The notes under the pieces were generated by a model. That model saw only the letters and a program-made list of their open reading frames with translations, made no database searches and was not told the origin of the DNA. From assembly GCF_027944115.1 (NCBI RefSeq), contig NZ_JAPJZI010000002.1, positions 62,001 through 126,000 on the forward strand: 64,000 nt of DNA. Reading direction: 5' to 3'. The stretch is from Hoeflea prorocentri. Lineage in GTDB: Bacteria; Pseudomonadota; Alphaproteobacteria; Rhizobiales; Rhizobiaceae. Position numbers and translations under genes: made by a program. Shown here in pieces: positions 23,210-32,138 of the stretch (its first letter is position 1; each line of letters starts with the position of its first letter).

Positions 23210-24310
23210 CTATGGTCGGGAGCTGGCGGTCCTGCTGGTGTCCGTCACCCGCTCGTAGACCCGTTCGATTTCCGCAAGAACAGCGTTTTCGCCACATTTT
23301 TCCTGCAGGCGCTGCCTGCCTGACAGGCCGACCGTTTCGGCAAGGCCGGGTTCCTTGAGCAGGGCGCCGATGGCGTCACGGGCGCTTTGCCAATCCCCTA
23401 CCGCCACGGCAAACCCGTCTGTGCCGCTGCGAATGAGGTCAGGGACCTGGCCGGTCAGATAGGAGACGACAGGCACGGTCTGCGACATCGCCTCAAGTAC
23501 GACGACCGGGCCTTCCTCCTTCTTCGACGTGCTCAACAACACATCAAACCCGCCGATCATGGACGGCGCATCGTCGCGGTGGCCGGTCAAAACGACATTC
23601 GCCTCGATCTGCGGATCGTTCAGGAGTGTCTCCCAGCCCTCCAGGCGTTTTGCATGATGAAGGCTGCCGACGACGACCAACTTGACCCGAGGATCGATCG
23701 CGACCAGTTCCCTAAGGATCCTCAGACCGTCGGTCTGGTTCTTGCGCGGACCGACGCTTCCGACCATACCGATCGTGAAGGCGTCTGGAGGAAGTCCCAG
23801 CAACGTTCGCAGCGCGGTCTTTGCCCGCGTTCTGTCCGGCGGCTGCGGGCTGATGGGGACAAAGTTCGGAATGACGTGGATTTTTGAGCGGGCAACCAGA
23901 TTGAAACGGGTATGAAACGCGGCTGTCTGATGGCTGGGTGCAATCACAGCCTTGAAAAAGGCAAAGGGTATCTGGACGTTGCGGCTGTGCGCTGTTGTGA
24001 CGACTGCAGCGTTTGCCGCTATACGAAACACCATGCCGTATTTGTTGGCCCTGCTGCCATGGCAGTGGATGACGTCGCATCCTCTGTCGCGGATATCGTA
24101 ACCAATCCTGCGTATCTCAGCCGGACGGGTTTCAAGGCTGCTGCCGAGTGCTGTCAGCGGGGTTGGAAAGTCCTGTAAAGAAAGCCATGCACCCGACCGG
24201 TGCACCAGATGTACCTCATGCCCCCGCTGCAATTGCGCGGCGATGAGGCTGTGGCAACTGCTGGTGACGCCGTTCCGTTCCCAATGGGATACGATATGTG
24301 CGATTTTCAA
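23210..24310 (-). CDS. Glycosyltransferase, GT4/GT1-type
   Basis: 366 residues with a GT-B fold. The N-terminus reads LKIAHIVSHWERNGV, RNQ-less donor-site residues follow in IGMVGSVGPRKNQTDGL near residue 205, and the E-x7-E-like nucleotide-sugar motif appears in KKEEGPVVVLEAMSQTVPVV. It probably adds a sugar to a surface glycan. The start is a TTG at 24310 preceded by GAGGGG. The frame stays open upstream through the tRNA region, but that part is antisense to tRNA-Ser and is not coding. It borders the accessory region. Confidence 0.85.
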   Translation of the reverse strand: MKIAHIVSHWERNGVTSSCHSLIAAQLQRGHEVHLVHRSGAWLSLQDFPTPLTALGSSLETRPAEIRRIGYDIRDRGCDVIHCHGSRANKYGMVFRIAANAAVVTTAHSRNVQIPFAFFKAVIAPSHQTAAFHTRFNLVARSKIHVIPNFVPISPQPPDRTRAKTALRTLLGLPPDAFTIGMVGSVGPRKNQTDGLRILRELVAIDPRVKLVVVGSLHHAKRLEGWETLLNDPQIEANVVLTGHRDDAPSMIGGFDVLLSTSKKEEGPVVVLEAMSQTVPVVSYLTGQVPDLIRSGTDGFAVAVGDWQSARDAIGALLKEPGLAETVGLSGRQRLQEKCGENAVLAEIERVYERVTDTSRTASSRP

Positions 24311-24344
24311 ACCTGACCCCTCTCGGGACGGTCGATACGACAAT

Positions 24345-24366
24345 CGCCATGGACTTGTCCATGGCG
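24345..24366. repeat. Perfect inverted repeat upstream of the glycosyltransferase gene
   Basis: CGCCATGGA and TCCATGGCG are perfect 9-base arms around CTTG, 35-56 bases upstream of the TTG start at 24310. It could be an operator or a leader hairpin. Confidence 0.4.
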
Positions 24367-24534
24367 TTGCAGCGCCGCGGTGCAAATGGATTGCCGCCGG
24401 ACCTCCTTCACCCCTGCGTCGGCAATGGTTCCCGGTTGTGGCCGTATCTTTGACGGGATGCGAAAACGGCCTTGTCTTGCGGCGCTTGAATGGGTAAGAC
24501 AGCGCCCGCATATTCTTTATGCCGACCATGACGC

Positions 24535-24624
24535 GGAGAGGTGGCTGAGTGGTTGAAAGCACCGCATTCGAAATGCGGCATACGGGCAACCGTATCGGGG
24601 GTTCGAATCCCTTCCTCTCCGCCA
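24535..24624 (+). tRNA. tRNA-Ser (anticodon CGA)
   Basis: A 90-base class II tRNA with a genome-encoded CCA. The acceptor stem GGAGAGG pairs with CCTCTCC, followed by discriminator G and CCA. The anticodon stem CCGCA/TGCGG encloses TTCGAAA, giving anticodon CGA, which reads UCG. A long variable arm (ATACGGGCAACCGTAT) and a T-arm GGGTTCGAATCCC are present. It marks the left border of the AT-richer accessory region, and tRNA genes are common integration sites. Confidence 0.97.
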
Positions 24625-24719
24625 GTCTTTCCGGGTCTGCTCTGCCGCACTCATCTGGCCGATGCTGCATTATCGCAATGGACGAAGCGTTTGCTCACTT
24701 CGCGTGCTTCCAATCGGCA

Positions 24720-25286
24720 TCAGCGATTGAATTCCTTTGTCAATGAACTGACGATGTCCTTGGAGCCAGTGAGTGAGGCCATCTTGCCGTTAAGATAGTC
24801 CAGACTGATTTTTGAATGCCGCCGGTCATGGGAGCCAATGCAATCTTCCGCGAGTACCACTCGCAGGTCTCGCTGATAAGCGTCGATGGCCGTCATTCTC
24901 ACACAGGCATGTGTGTTGATGCCGCAAAGGACAAGACGTTCCACATCGTTGTCTTGAAGAAAGTCATCCAAGTTCGTTCGAAAAAACGCACTGTATCGTT
25001 TCTTGGTCACTGTTTCGTCACCGTCCAGCCAGTCAAGCTTTGGGTGCAACTCCGCTCCTGGACTGTTCTCAATGACAAGGCGGACGTTTTTGTCCCGCAT
25101 TTCCAAAAAGGCGTCTGTCAGGTCCTGACGAAACTCGGTCTTTATCCAGACAATCGGTAGGCAAAGGCTGCGAAAGCAGGAAACCAATTTGTTGACACCT
25201 GACACCAGACTCTGGGTTTCATCTGGATCCCAAGAAGCAAGGTAGTCGTTTTGAAGGTCGATTATTGCAAGGCAGTCTTTCATCAT
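24720..25286 (-). CDS. Isochorismatase-fold cysteine hydrolase
   Basis: 188 residues. The catalytic triad pattern is visible: Asp in CLAIIDLQNDY, Lys in VTKKRYSAF, and Cys in GINTHACVRMTAID near residue 120. Members hydrolyse nicotinamide, isochorismate, carbamoyl groups or maleamates, so the substrate is open. Two adjacent ATGs (25286 and 25283) are possible; an upstream in-frame ATG at 25316 is less likely. It ends near the tRNA-Ser gene and reads away from the remnant next to it. Confidence 0.85.
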   Translation of the reverse strand: MMKDCLAIIDLQNDYLASWDPDETQSLVSGVNKLVSCFRSLCLPIVWIKTEFRQDLTDAFLEMRDKNVRLVIENSPGAELHPKLDWLDGDETVTKKRYSAFFRTNLDDFLQDNDVERLVLCGINTHACVRMTAIDAYQRDLRVVLAEDCIGSHDRRHSKISLDYLNGKMASLTGSKDIVSSLTKEFNR

Positions 25287-25369
25287 CCGCGATTTGTTAG
25301 CGCGGTGTTGAAACAAATGCGTGACAATATTTTGCGCTGTTCCTTTTCGGACACATCAGTGCCGTGCGT

Positions 25370-25542
25370 TCAACGGCTGAACCCAGCCGCGTTCTTGAAA
25401 TGGCCCATGACGCTGCCAGGGTTGCATGTTTCCAACAGGCTGATCTTAGGCATGCCGACCCGTCCCGACGGGTCCACGACGGCCGAGCCTCTCGCAGGCC
25501 CGGTTCCTGTCAGACGGCTACGGAGGCTTGAAGAACGCGGGT
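25370..25542 (-). pseudogene. Nucleoside hydrolase C-terminal remnant
   Basis: Translation of the minus strand right after the asnB stop gives T-R-V-L-Q-A-S-V-A-V, a stop, then QEPGL. After a shift of frame it gives RGSAVVDPSGRVGMPKIS and LLETCNPGSVMGHFKNAAGF, ending at a TGA at 25370-25372. This lines up along its whole length with the C-terminus of the intact nucleoside hydrolase at 38664-39602 (RTLKASVAVSLEPGL, VVDPSGRLGTPKIRLVETC). An in-frame stop and a frameshift show it is dead. By eye the nucleotide match is roughly two thirds, so it is an old copy or another lineage's allele. Confidence 0.8.
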
Positions 25543-27405
25543 TCAGCGCCCGGCAGCGCCGACCAGTTTTTCGCCAACGTCTTCCGCTGTTTCTCCCGAG
25601 CCGTAAATGCGTGCGAAGACCTCATGGCCGACAAGGCGCGCGCGCAGGTAGGGGTTTGCCCCGCACATTGCGACAAAGCGGCCGGTTTCCCCAATACTCC
25701 ATCCCATTAACTCACGCAGCACGCCGCCGTTCAGGAGTGTCTCAGTACCCTCGAAATAGTCGTTGGTTACGGGAAAGCCCTTCTTCTTTGCCAGAATATT
25801 CTGCGCAGGCAAATATCTCGATGCCACCTGTTTCAAAAGCCATTTTCCCTGCCGTTTTCGATATTTGAGCGCAGGCGGCAGGTTGAGGGCAAAGTCGATT
25901 ATTCCGTTCTCCAGAAACGGCACGCGCAATTCGACTGAAGATGCCATTGAAACGCGATCGTGACGATGGATTATGCCTTGCATGTGACCACACAGGTCGA
26001 AAATCCCGTTACCCGCATAGACCCGGCGAGATATTGGCTTCAGGAATTCCAGAGCCTCCATTATGTCATGCTGGCGAAAATTGTATGCCGCCGAAAGAGA
26101 GGAAGCAAACTTCATCGCAACGCTGGGTGTCATTCCTCCCATTGCATTGACGAAGGCGGAATCGATCAGGCGATCAAGTCGCCGTTTCCGGGCGCTTCGC
26201 GTTGGCCCGAGAGCGGCGATCAGAGACAAGATGGATGCACGGCGCGCGGATTTTGCGTGCCACGGGTAACCGCCGAACAGTTCGTCTGAGCCTTCGCCGG
26301 TCAAAAGCACTTTGATTCCGTCGGCCTTGCAGCGTCTCGTCAGTGCGAGGAGTGCCGGTGTTGCATTGCTGAGATTACCATTTTCAACGTGGTAGATCGA
26401 AGTGGCGAGCAGCCGCAAATACTGAGCCCGGTCCAGTGCGACCCTTTTCAATGGCACGCTCAATCCCGAGCAGGTTCGCTGTGCGTCCTCGGCTTCGCTG
26501 ACACCGGTATCCGGATCGATGACATAGGCATGGAACGGATTGACGAACTCGCGTGTCAGAGCCGTGATCATGCCTGAATCGACTCCGCCGGAACAGGCGG
26601 TGGCAAGCTCTGTATCAGACAGACAGTGCATTCCGACACTCGCGCGCAGACGCGCTTCCAGCTCTGTCTTTGCCCTTTCAGTGTCCGGTCGGCGCTCGCC
26701 CAGCCTCAGGGGATCCAGCGCGTCAAGAGCATGCCAGAATGACCCCTCGTGAACACCGTCATTGTCTATCCGCCAACAGGCACCCGGCGGTAACCTTCTC
26801 ACATTCCGGAAGGAAGAGAGGTAAGAATCAACACTCTGAAACGCAAGCGCCAGGGTCAGGGAGCGTGTGTCGATATGTGTTTCGAAGCCGGATACCCTGA
26901 GCAGTGCCTTGTCCTCGGAGGCAAACATGTAGCGGTCGCCGACTGACGCAAAGGAAAGCGCCTTGATACCGAGACGGTCGCGACACAACCACAGGGCCTC
27001 CTTGCGCTTGTCGAAATAGGCGAATGCGAACATTCCGGTAAAACGTTGCAGTGCCTCTTCCACTCCCCAATGATGAAGTGCCCACAATACGACTTCGGTG
27101 TCGCTTTCGCTGATGAAGTTTATGCCGACCCTTTGCAGCTCAGCGCGCAGTTCCCGAAAGTTGTAGACTTCACCATTATAAACCAGAGCGCCGCTTTCGT
27201 CGGGCGTGGTTGCCGGTTGCAGTCCTCGGTCCGACGGATCGAGGATAGCCAACCGGCAGTGGCCAAATGCTAGGCGCTCATTTGACCAAAACCCTTGCCC
27301 ATCGGGCCCTCGATGGGCAATCTCCTGGATCATTGAGCGGATATCTGCAGTGTCAGTTTCCGTTACCCGGTCCTTGCGATGCCAAATTCCTGCAATTCCA
27401 CACAT
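25543..27405 (-). CDS. asnB: Asparagine synthase (glutamine-hydrolysing) family amidotransferase
   Basis: 620 residues. Class II glutaminase domain starting with the required MCGIAGIW (Cys2 nucleophile, so the start is certain), with the AHRGPDGQGFW and YNGEVYNFRELR motifs. The synthetase domain has the PP-loop CSGGVDSGMITAL near residue 270 and TGEGSDELFGGYPWH near 380. In surface-polysaccharide clusters such proteins often amidate uronic acids or peptide carboxylates rather than making asparagine. It lies 24 bases after the ATP-grasp gene at 27430-28488 and probably shares its transcript. Confidence 0.88.
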   Translation of the reverse strand: MCGIAGIWHRKDRVTETDTADIRSMIQEIAHRGPDGQGFWSNERLAFGHCRLAILDPSDRGLQPATTPDESGALVYNGEVYNFRELRAELQRVGINFISESDTEVVLWALHHWGVEEALQRFTGMFAFAYFDKRKEALWLCRDRLGIKALSFASVGDRYMFASEDKALLRVSGFETHIDTRSLTLALAFQSVDSYLSSFRNVRRLPPGACWRIDNDGVHEGSFWHALDALDPLRLGERRPDTERAKTELEARLRASVGMHCLSDTELATACSGGVDSGMITALTREFVNPFHAYVIDPDTGVSEAEDAQRTCSGLSVPLKRVALDRAQYLRLLATSIYHVENGNLSNATPALLALTRRCKADGIKVLLTGEGSDELFGGYPWHAKSARRASILSLIAALGPTRSARKRRLDRLIDSAFVNAMGGMTPSVAMKFASSLSAAYNFRQHDIMEALEFLKPISRRVYAGNGIFDLCGHMQGIIHRHDRVSMASSVELRVPFLENGIIDFALNLPPALKYRKRQGKWLLKQVASRYLPAQNILAKKKGFPVTNDYFEGTETLLNGGVLRELMGWSIGETGRFVAMCGANPYLRARLVGHEVFARIYGSGETAEDVGEKLVGAAGR

Positions 27406-27429
27406 TCGGCAGGCCCTGTTTCTTGCGTT

Positions 27430-28488
27430 TCAAATCATGCGGAATTCGGCGAGGATGCGCCTCTTGGGTTCGGTGTCGAGCAGCGAGGCAGCGCTCTGGA
27501 CAGAATCGACCCCCGGTCGCGTATTCATCTCGATAACGGTGACGCCGTCTTCGCGCAGCGCGATGTCCCAGCCCACCAATCCGGGGCGCGGGAGGATGCC
27601 GGACAGTTCGGAGACCGTTTCGCAAATCATTTGCCAATGCGGCACCGTAACACCCGCCAGCAATGTCCCTGTTTCCGGATGGGTATCGGAAAGCGTCCGT
27701 GCAAACCTTTCTTCATTAAATGACACGCATGGGCCAAGCACACCGGTTTCGAGATCAATGGCCGAAACGGTGCCGCCCGTTCCCTTCAGAAAATTATCGG
27801 TCGGCGCCGAGCGGCTGGTCGCGCATTTGAGGGTTGCGGCGAGGATGACGACCCTGTAGTCGACCGCGGACGTTGCAGTCAGCACCCGGACAGAATTGAC
27901 GGCGTCAGGGAATATTTGACGTGCCCAGGCTGATTGTTCGATGATCTCGGAAATCATGAAACCGAGCGGAAGCCCCTTGACCCACTGGTCCATGCCTGAC
28001 CTGTCAAGATAGTCGCCGTTGATGCGAAAGCCCCGCCCTTCACGTGCCGCCCTGAAAGCACCGGCACCTTTGCCTGCGTCGGCCGGCTTGATGAAGATGG
28101 CTCGGTCACCTTCCAGAAGTGACGGCACTTGCGACCGTTTGGTGATTGCGGACACCCCATCGGCTATGGGGACAACGCGGTCGCCGGCGACGTAGTGAGT
28201 CACCGGTGGTGAAACACTTGGCCGTACTTTGTCGAGCCACAGTTTTTGAGAGATCTTGTTATGTAAAGCCGCATACAACATTCTGTTGTAGAAGGCAGAT
28301 CTTCTCTCAAATTTTGTCAGGCGAATGTATCTTCCGGAACTGCGGATATCCGGGGGTAGAAGAGCAATAGACCTGGACGGGTGGCCGCGGACTATTGACC
28401 GGATACGCCATATAATGTGTGGTGCAGGATGCTTAAATTCTTCGTCAAGCAGGCCGGAAAAAGAGCTAATACGAGTAAATATCCCCAT
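27430..28488 (-). CDS. Sugar-transfer-associated ATP-grasp protein
   Basis: 352 residues. FIKPADAGKGAGAFRA gives the ATP-grasp lysine and glycine-rich loop, NSVRVLTATSAVDYRVVILA is typical of the sugar-transfer-associated ATP-grasp family, and IEMNTRPGVDSVQ near the end supplies the Mg-binding N-x-R. These enzymes are thought to ligate carboxylates to amines during glycan decoration, but no member's reaction can be assumed here. The ATG at 28488 (MGIFTRISS) is preferred over a TTG at 28506. It is upstream of asnB and divergent from the PP-loop operon. Confidence 0.75.
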   Translation of the reverse strand: MGIFTRISSFSGLLDEEFKHPAPHIIWRIRSIVRGHPSRSIALLPPDIRSSGRYIRLTKFERRSAFYNRMLYAALHNKISQKLWLDKVRPSVSPPVTHYVAGDRVVPIADGVSAITKRSQVPSLLEGDRAIFIKPADAGKGAGAFRAAREGRGFRINGDYLDRSGMDQWVKGLPLGFMISEIIEQSAWARQIFPDAVNSVRVLTATSAVDYRVVILAATLKCATSRSAPTDNFLKGTGGTVSAIDLETGVLGPCVSFNEERFARTLSDTHPETGTLLAGVTVPHWQMICETVSELSGILPRPGLVGWDIALREDGVTVIEMNTRPGVDSVQSAASLLDTEPKRRILAEFRMI

Positions 28489-28629
28489 GATCGACTTAAA
28501 CCACAAGTACCGTTTCTGATCAATTGCTGCTAATGTGCCTGCAAATACTTGGAATTCTTTCCATTTTATCTGAATGTTTCGGTCTCGTCATGCGACTCAG
28601 AATGCGCAGTTCATACCTCATCCATCAAC

Positions 28630-29823
28630 ATGATCGACGATGAGCAGACAATGAAGCCTGGGTGCCTGTCTGTCTCATTCGCACCATCGATGCCGGTTCA
28701 GGACAGCGATCGAACCCCCCTGACTGTGCGGTTTTCGTCCGGTCATTATGAACGGCTGGTTCATTTCAAATCAGCGGGCGCTCCGCTCACTGCCTCAGGC
28801 GATGCGCTGTTGTGCCTCGGTTTGCTGCCTGCTCTGGAACTGGGTGTCGACTTGCGCATCGATTGCGAGGTCGACGAAGACCTGATGGAGCAATCGGGCG
28901 ACATACAGGAGCTCTTGTGTGCCTGGTATCCGGGCTATCAGCCGGTTTCGATTCTGGCTAAGACGACGCGCCGGCAATATCCTGCCAACCGGAAGACCGG
29001 CCTCTTTTTCTCCGGCGGTGTCGATTCGTGCTTTTCCCTTGTGGAATCGGGTGAAAAGCTCGGGGGGCTGGTCACGGTCATAGGTGCGGATGTTAATCCG
29101 AACGACAAGGAAAATGCCGAACGGCTCGAAGCCATCACGCGGGATATAGCCGGTCACTATGAGTTAAATGCAATATTCGTATCCACGGACATCAGGCGAA
29201 CGTCCGATGCGCTGATTGGTTGGGTCGAATATCACGGCGCGGTTCTCGCTGCGATCAGACATATGCTGGCCGACGAATTCGACAATCAGCTCATCGCCTC
29301 ATCGGCGGACGAATCGTCCTGGAACCGCAGGTGGGGCTCCCATCCGGCGCTCGATGGCCTTTGGAGCACGCCCGGCGCCGGCATCGAGCATCATGGAATG
29401 GTTGATCGGCTTGCGAAAATTGACCGCCTTGGCCGTGAACCGGAATTGATGCGTCGGCTCAGGGTCTGCAATCTTCAGTTCGAGAATTGCGGGGCATGCG
29501 ACAAGTGCTTGTTCATGCAGGCCTCATTTGATCTTCTGGATATTCGAAATTCGGCAACGACATTCGATGCCGCTGCGCCAGCGACACCGGATTTGCGTGT
29601 CACCGGGGAAGGTTCGCTGTCCGATCTGAAGCAAATGCGGAAATTCGCTTTGGCCAAGGGAGGGCACGGTGACATCGTCGCATCGATAGATAAGGGGCTG
29701 CGACGCTATGAGCGGACAAAGGGTTTGCAGCGACTGGTGCCGGTCTCGGAAATAAAGCGTCGGTTCAAGAGGCTGAAGCGCAAAATGCGGTTCCGGCGGG
29801 CAAGAACGGGGACGAGCGGATGA
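28630..29823 (+). CDS. PP-loop ATPase-like protein with QueC-type zinc motif
   Basis: 397 residues from the ATG at 28630; ATG 28651 is also possible. GLFFSGGVDSCFSLVESG holds the SGGxDS PP-loop that adenylates a carboxylate or carbonyl. The zinc motif CNLQFENCGACDKC (C-x6-C-x2-C-x2-C) sits near residue 300, very like that of QueC, which makes a nitrile from a carboxylate. The N-terminal about 120 residues are not recognisable and the C-terminus is strongly basic (RRFKRLKRKMRFRR). It overlaps the next gene by four bases (ATGA). No QueC role in queuosine is claimed: no other que gene is nearby. Confidence 0.65.
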   Translation: MIDDEQTMKPGCLSVSFAPSMPVQDSDRTPLTVRFSSGHYERLVHFKSAGAPLTASGDALLCLGLLPALELGVDLRIDCEVDEDLMEQSGDIQELLCAWYPGYQPVSILAKTTRRQYPANRKTGLFFSGGVDSCFSLVESGEKLGGLVTVIGADVNPNDKENAERLEAITRDIAGHYELNAIFVSTDIRRTSDALIGWVEYHGAVLAAIRHMLADEFDNQLIASSADESSWNRRWGSHPALDGLWSTPGAGIEHHGMVDRLAKIDRLGREPELMRRLRVCNLQFENCGACDKCLFMQASFDLLDIRNSATTFDAAAPATPDLRVTGEGSLSDLKQMRKFALAKGGHGDIVASIDKGLRRYERTKGLQRLVPVSEIKRRFKRLKRKMRFRRARTGTSG

Positions 29824-31052
29824 CCCTTCCGGAGCTTACGGCGATCTATCCGCCCGGAACCTTTCTGGCGCCGCGTCTGGAAGATCCATCGGCAAAATGG
29901 GTGCCTTCAGATCTGCACGCGGTCGAGTTCATGACCGCGAATCTGATCGCATGTGCCGGCGGATTTCCCATGCTTGTGCATAAAGCCGCCATGTCTCCCG
30001 ACGGCTTGGAATTGATGGAGCGTTGCGGTGTCAACATAGGCAGCGCCATTGAAACCTATGAAACACCCGACGATTACCACAATGCCCTCATGCGACGTAT
30101 TGAAGATGGCCAGACCGCGGTTTTCGTCTACCCGTCCAGCGTACAATTGCCTGAAAAGAAAGCCGCTCTTGTCGCTTCCGATTGTCTCGCCCACCTGAAC
30201 AACAAACAAAACATTGCCCAATTGTCAGGTCCGGAGAATATCCCGAGACGCCGCACAATCGACAATGGCAGCCGCGACCAGCGCGACACCTTGGTGGCGC
30301 CGATTGCCCTGAAGATAGCAACGAACGAACCCAATGCCGGTGGATTGGACGTTGCGATCTGTCGCCGGCGCAGGCACATCGACCGTGCTCTGTCACGCTT
30401 CGCGGATGCTGAGACTCTGATTGCCGAGGAACTGATTGAAGCGGTGCGGAACTGGTGCGTGCAATTTGCCGTCACGGCGGATGGGACCGTGTGTGAAATA
30501 GGGGCAACGGAACAGATTTGCATTCGCAGCGGAATTCATGCGGGAAATCTGTACGCCGTCGATGCAAGCCCGGAAGAAAATGTCCTCACGATCGGCCGTT
30601 CAATTGCCGAAGCCGGTAGCAAACTGGGTTTTCGAGGTCTGTGCGGGTTCGATATTCTGTTGGACAGGCATGGCAAGGCTTTTGTGATTGACCTTAATTT
30701 TCGGCCAGTTTCCAGCTCTGCTTTTCTGTATGAGGCGTTGCGGCGCAGTAATTTGGGCACAGGTGCCCGGTTTGCACGTCTGGCATTTTGCAGGTCGGAA
30801 GGCACTCTTGCGCAGATGATCCGGCGTTGCGATCAGGGCTTCCGTGACGGCTGGATTATCCCACTGGCCACGTTCGAACCGGAGTTTGGCGGCCTGAAAG
30901 GCGGCACCGCGCGGATGCGCCTGATGATCGTTGCAGATAGTCTTAAGGTATTACACAGGCGCGAGCAGAGCCTCGCCGGATGCGGGGTCGATTTTGTACA
31001 TATGCCAAATCGTTTCGAGCAACTGAAACACTGGTTTCGGAACGTGATCTGA
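29820..31052 (+). CDS. ATP-grasp ligase-like protein
   Basis: 410 residues. IALKIATNEPNAGGLDVAI gives the ATP-grasp lysine and small loop, TLIAEELIEAVRNW the hinge region, and GLCGFDILLDRHGKAFVID then LNFRP the Mg-binding D/N-x-R. It resembles carboxylate-amine or carboxylate-thiol ligases. It is translationally coupled to the PP-loop gene upstream (ATGA overlap) and is one base from the GNAT gene downstream, so the three probably act in one pathway. The substrate is unknown. Confidence 0.65.
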   Translation: MTLPELTAIYPPGTFLAPRLEDPSAKWVPSDLHAVEFMTANLIACAGGFPMLVHKAAMSPDGLELMERCGVNIGSAIETYETPDDYHNALMRRIEDGQTAVFVYPSSVQLPEKKAALVASDCLAHLNNKQNIAQLSGPENIPRRRTIDNGSRDQRDTLVAPIALKIATNEPNAGGLDVAICRRRRHIDRALSRFADAETLIAEELIEAVRNWCVQFAVTADGTVCEIGATEQICIRSGIHAGNLYAVDASPEENVLTIGRSIAEAGSKLGFRGLCGFDILLDRHGKAFVIDLNFRPVSSSAFLYEALRRSNLGTGARFARLAFCRSEGTLAQMIRRCDQGFRDGWIIPLATFEPEFGGLKGGTARMRLMIVADSLKVLHRREQSLAGCGVDFVHMPNRFEQLKHWFRNVI

Positions 31053-31053
31053 A

Positions 31054-32121
31054 ATGGTTGTGCAATCGCCCGGAGATATGGATTACCAGTGGGAAATCGT
31101 CGACAGCGAAAATGGGCTCGGTCTGCTTGAGCGGGAATGGTCGGCCTTGAATGCGCGATGCGGACCACAGGGGTTTTTCACGCGGTACGAGGTGATAAGG
31201 GCAAACTGGGACCGGCACCGCGCTGATTCCGGGAGCAAGCTTCATATTGTTGTCTTCCGGGACCGGGGGGGCACTCTCGTGATGGGCGTGCCCATGGTGC
31301 GGGTCCGCGAGCCGCTTGGAACGCACAAGCTGGTTTGGCTGGATTCCAAAACGCCGCTTTATGACGATGTGCTTCTGGATCCGGATGTCGAAATCGAGGT
31401 TGCCGCCCGACATTTCAAGAGTGTTCTTTCAACGTCCTTGTTGAACCGGGTGTTGAAAATCGGCTTTGTACTTGAAGGCTCAAATCTTCACCGGTTGCTT
31501 AATGCCACTGGACTGCCGACAAAGTTGCTGACGACGGCGCCGTCTTTGAACATTTCTGAATTTGAGAGCTGGGAGCACTATCTTTCACGGATCTCAACGA
31601 ATCGACGGCAGCGAATACGCAATTTCGTCCGGAGAATTGAGAAGGCCGGCGCCAAGGCTCCAAGGCTGATCACAAATGCAGCGGAACGCCGTGATGTGAT
31701 GAATGAACTCTTCGACAGGAAAAGGCGCTGGGCGGGGATGCGTAGCGATCTTATGGATTGGGTCGCACCTGAGGAAACGGAAGCCTGGTTTCAATTGATC
31801 AGCAATATTCAGGACGAAAGGAACAGGAGCCACCTGTTCCTGTTGGAATCGGATACCGAACGCATTGCAAGTCTGTTGTTCTTTGAGCGCGATGGCACGC
31901 TTTTTCTATCTAAACTCGCACACAGCGAAGCCTGGGAACAGTTTTCTCCCGGTTGGCTGATTGTCCACGAAGCGATTAAATTCGGCATTGAACAACGCAT
32001 GAAGACTGTGGACTTCATGATCGGCAATGGTGCCTGGAAGGAGCGAATCGCGGACCGTACCAACAAGATATTTGGCTGCCGCGCCGGGCCGGTGTCCTGG
32101 CGATTTGGTACTCTGAAATAA
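31054..32121 (+). CDS. GNAT / BioF2-like (FemAB-related) acyltransferase
   Basis: 355 residues. A double-GNAT layout is visible: an N-terminal half around EWSALNARCGPQGFFTRYEV, then SRISTNRRQRIRNFVRRIEK near residue 185 (the R-R-x-I-R-N/K pattern of BioF2-like acetyltransferases). The C-terminal half has SKLAHSEAWEQFSPGWLIVH and VDFMIGNGAWKERIADR. Such proteins (CelD/BioF2, FemAB-like) move acyl or aminoacyl groups onto glycans or peptides. The ATG at 31054 is one base after the ATP-grasp stop. It is the end of a three-gene operon. Confidence 0.75.
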   Translation: MVVQSPGDMDYQWEIVDSENGLGLLEREWSALNARCGPQGFFTRYEVIRANWDRHRADSGSKLHIVVFRDRGGTLVMGVPMVRVREPLGTHKLVWLDSKTPLYDDVLLDPDVEIEVAARHFKSVLSTSLLNRVLKIGFVLEGSNLHRLLNATGLPTKLLTTAPSLNISEFESWEHYLSRISTNRRQRIRNFVRRIEKAGAKAPRLITNAAERRDVMNELFDRKRRWAGMRSDLMDWVAPEETEAWFQLISNIQDERNRSHLFLLESDTERIASLLFFERDGTLFLSKLAHSEAWEQFSPGWLIVHEAIKFGIEQRMKTVDFMIGNGAWKERIADRTNKIFGCRAGPVSWRFGTLK

Positions 32122-32138
32122 TCTCCTGGCGGGATCGC

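Noticed and set aside
24310-24670. The glycosyltransferase frame stays open upstream past the tRNA gene, giving a possible 486-residue protein.
   Set aside because: That stretch is antisense to tRNA-Ser (it reads GFEPPIRLPVC, the usual translation of an antisense tRNA) and lacks any domain. The TTG at 24310 has a good ribosome binding site and starts the real fold.
28630-31052. The QueC-like protein plus partner as a Qat-type antiphage system.
   Set aside because: The other Qat components (ATPase QatA, QatB, TatD-type QatD) are not present, and the neighbours are surface-glycan enzymes. A defence role is not supported.
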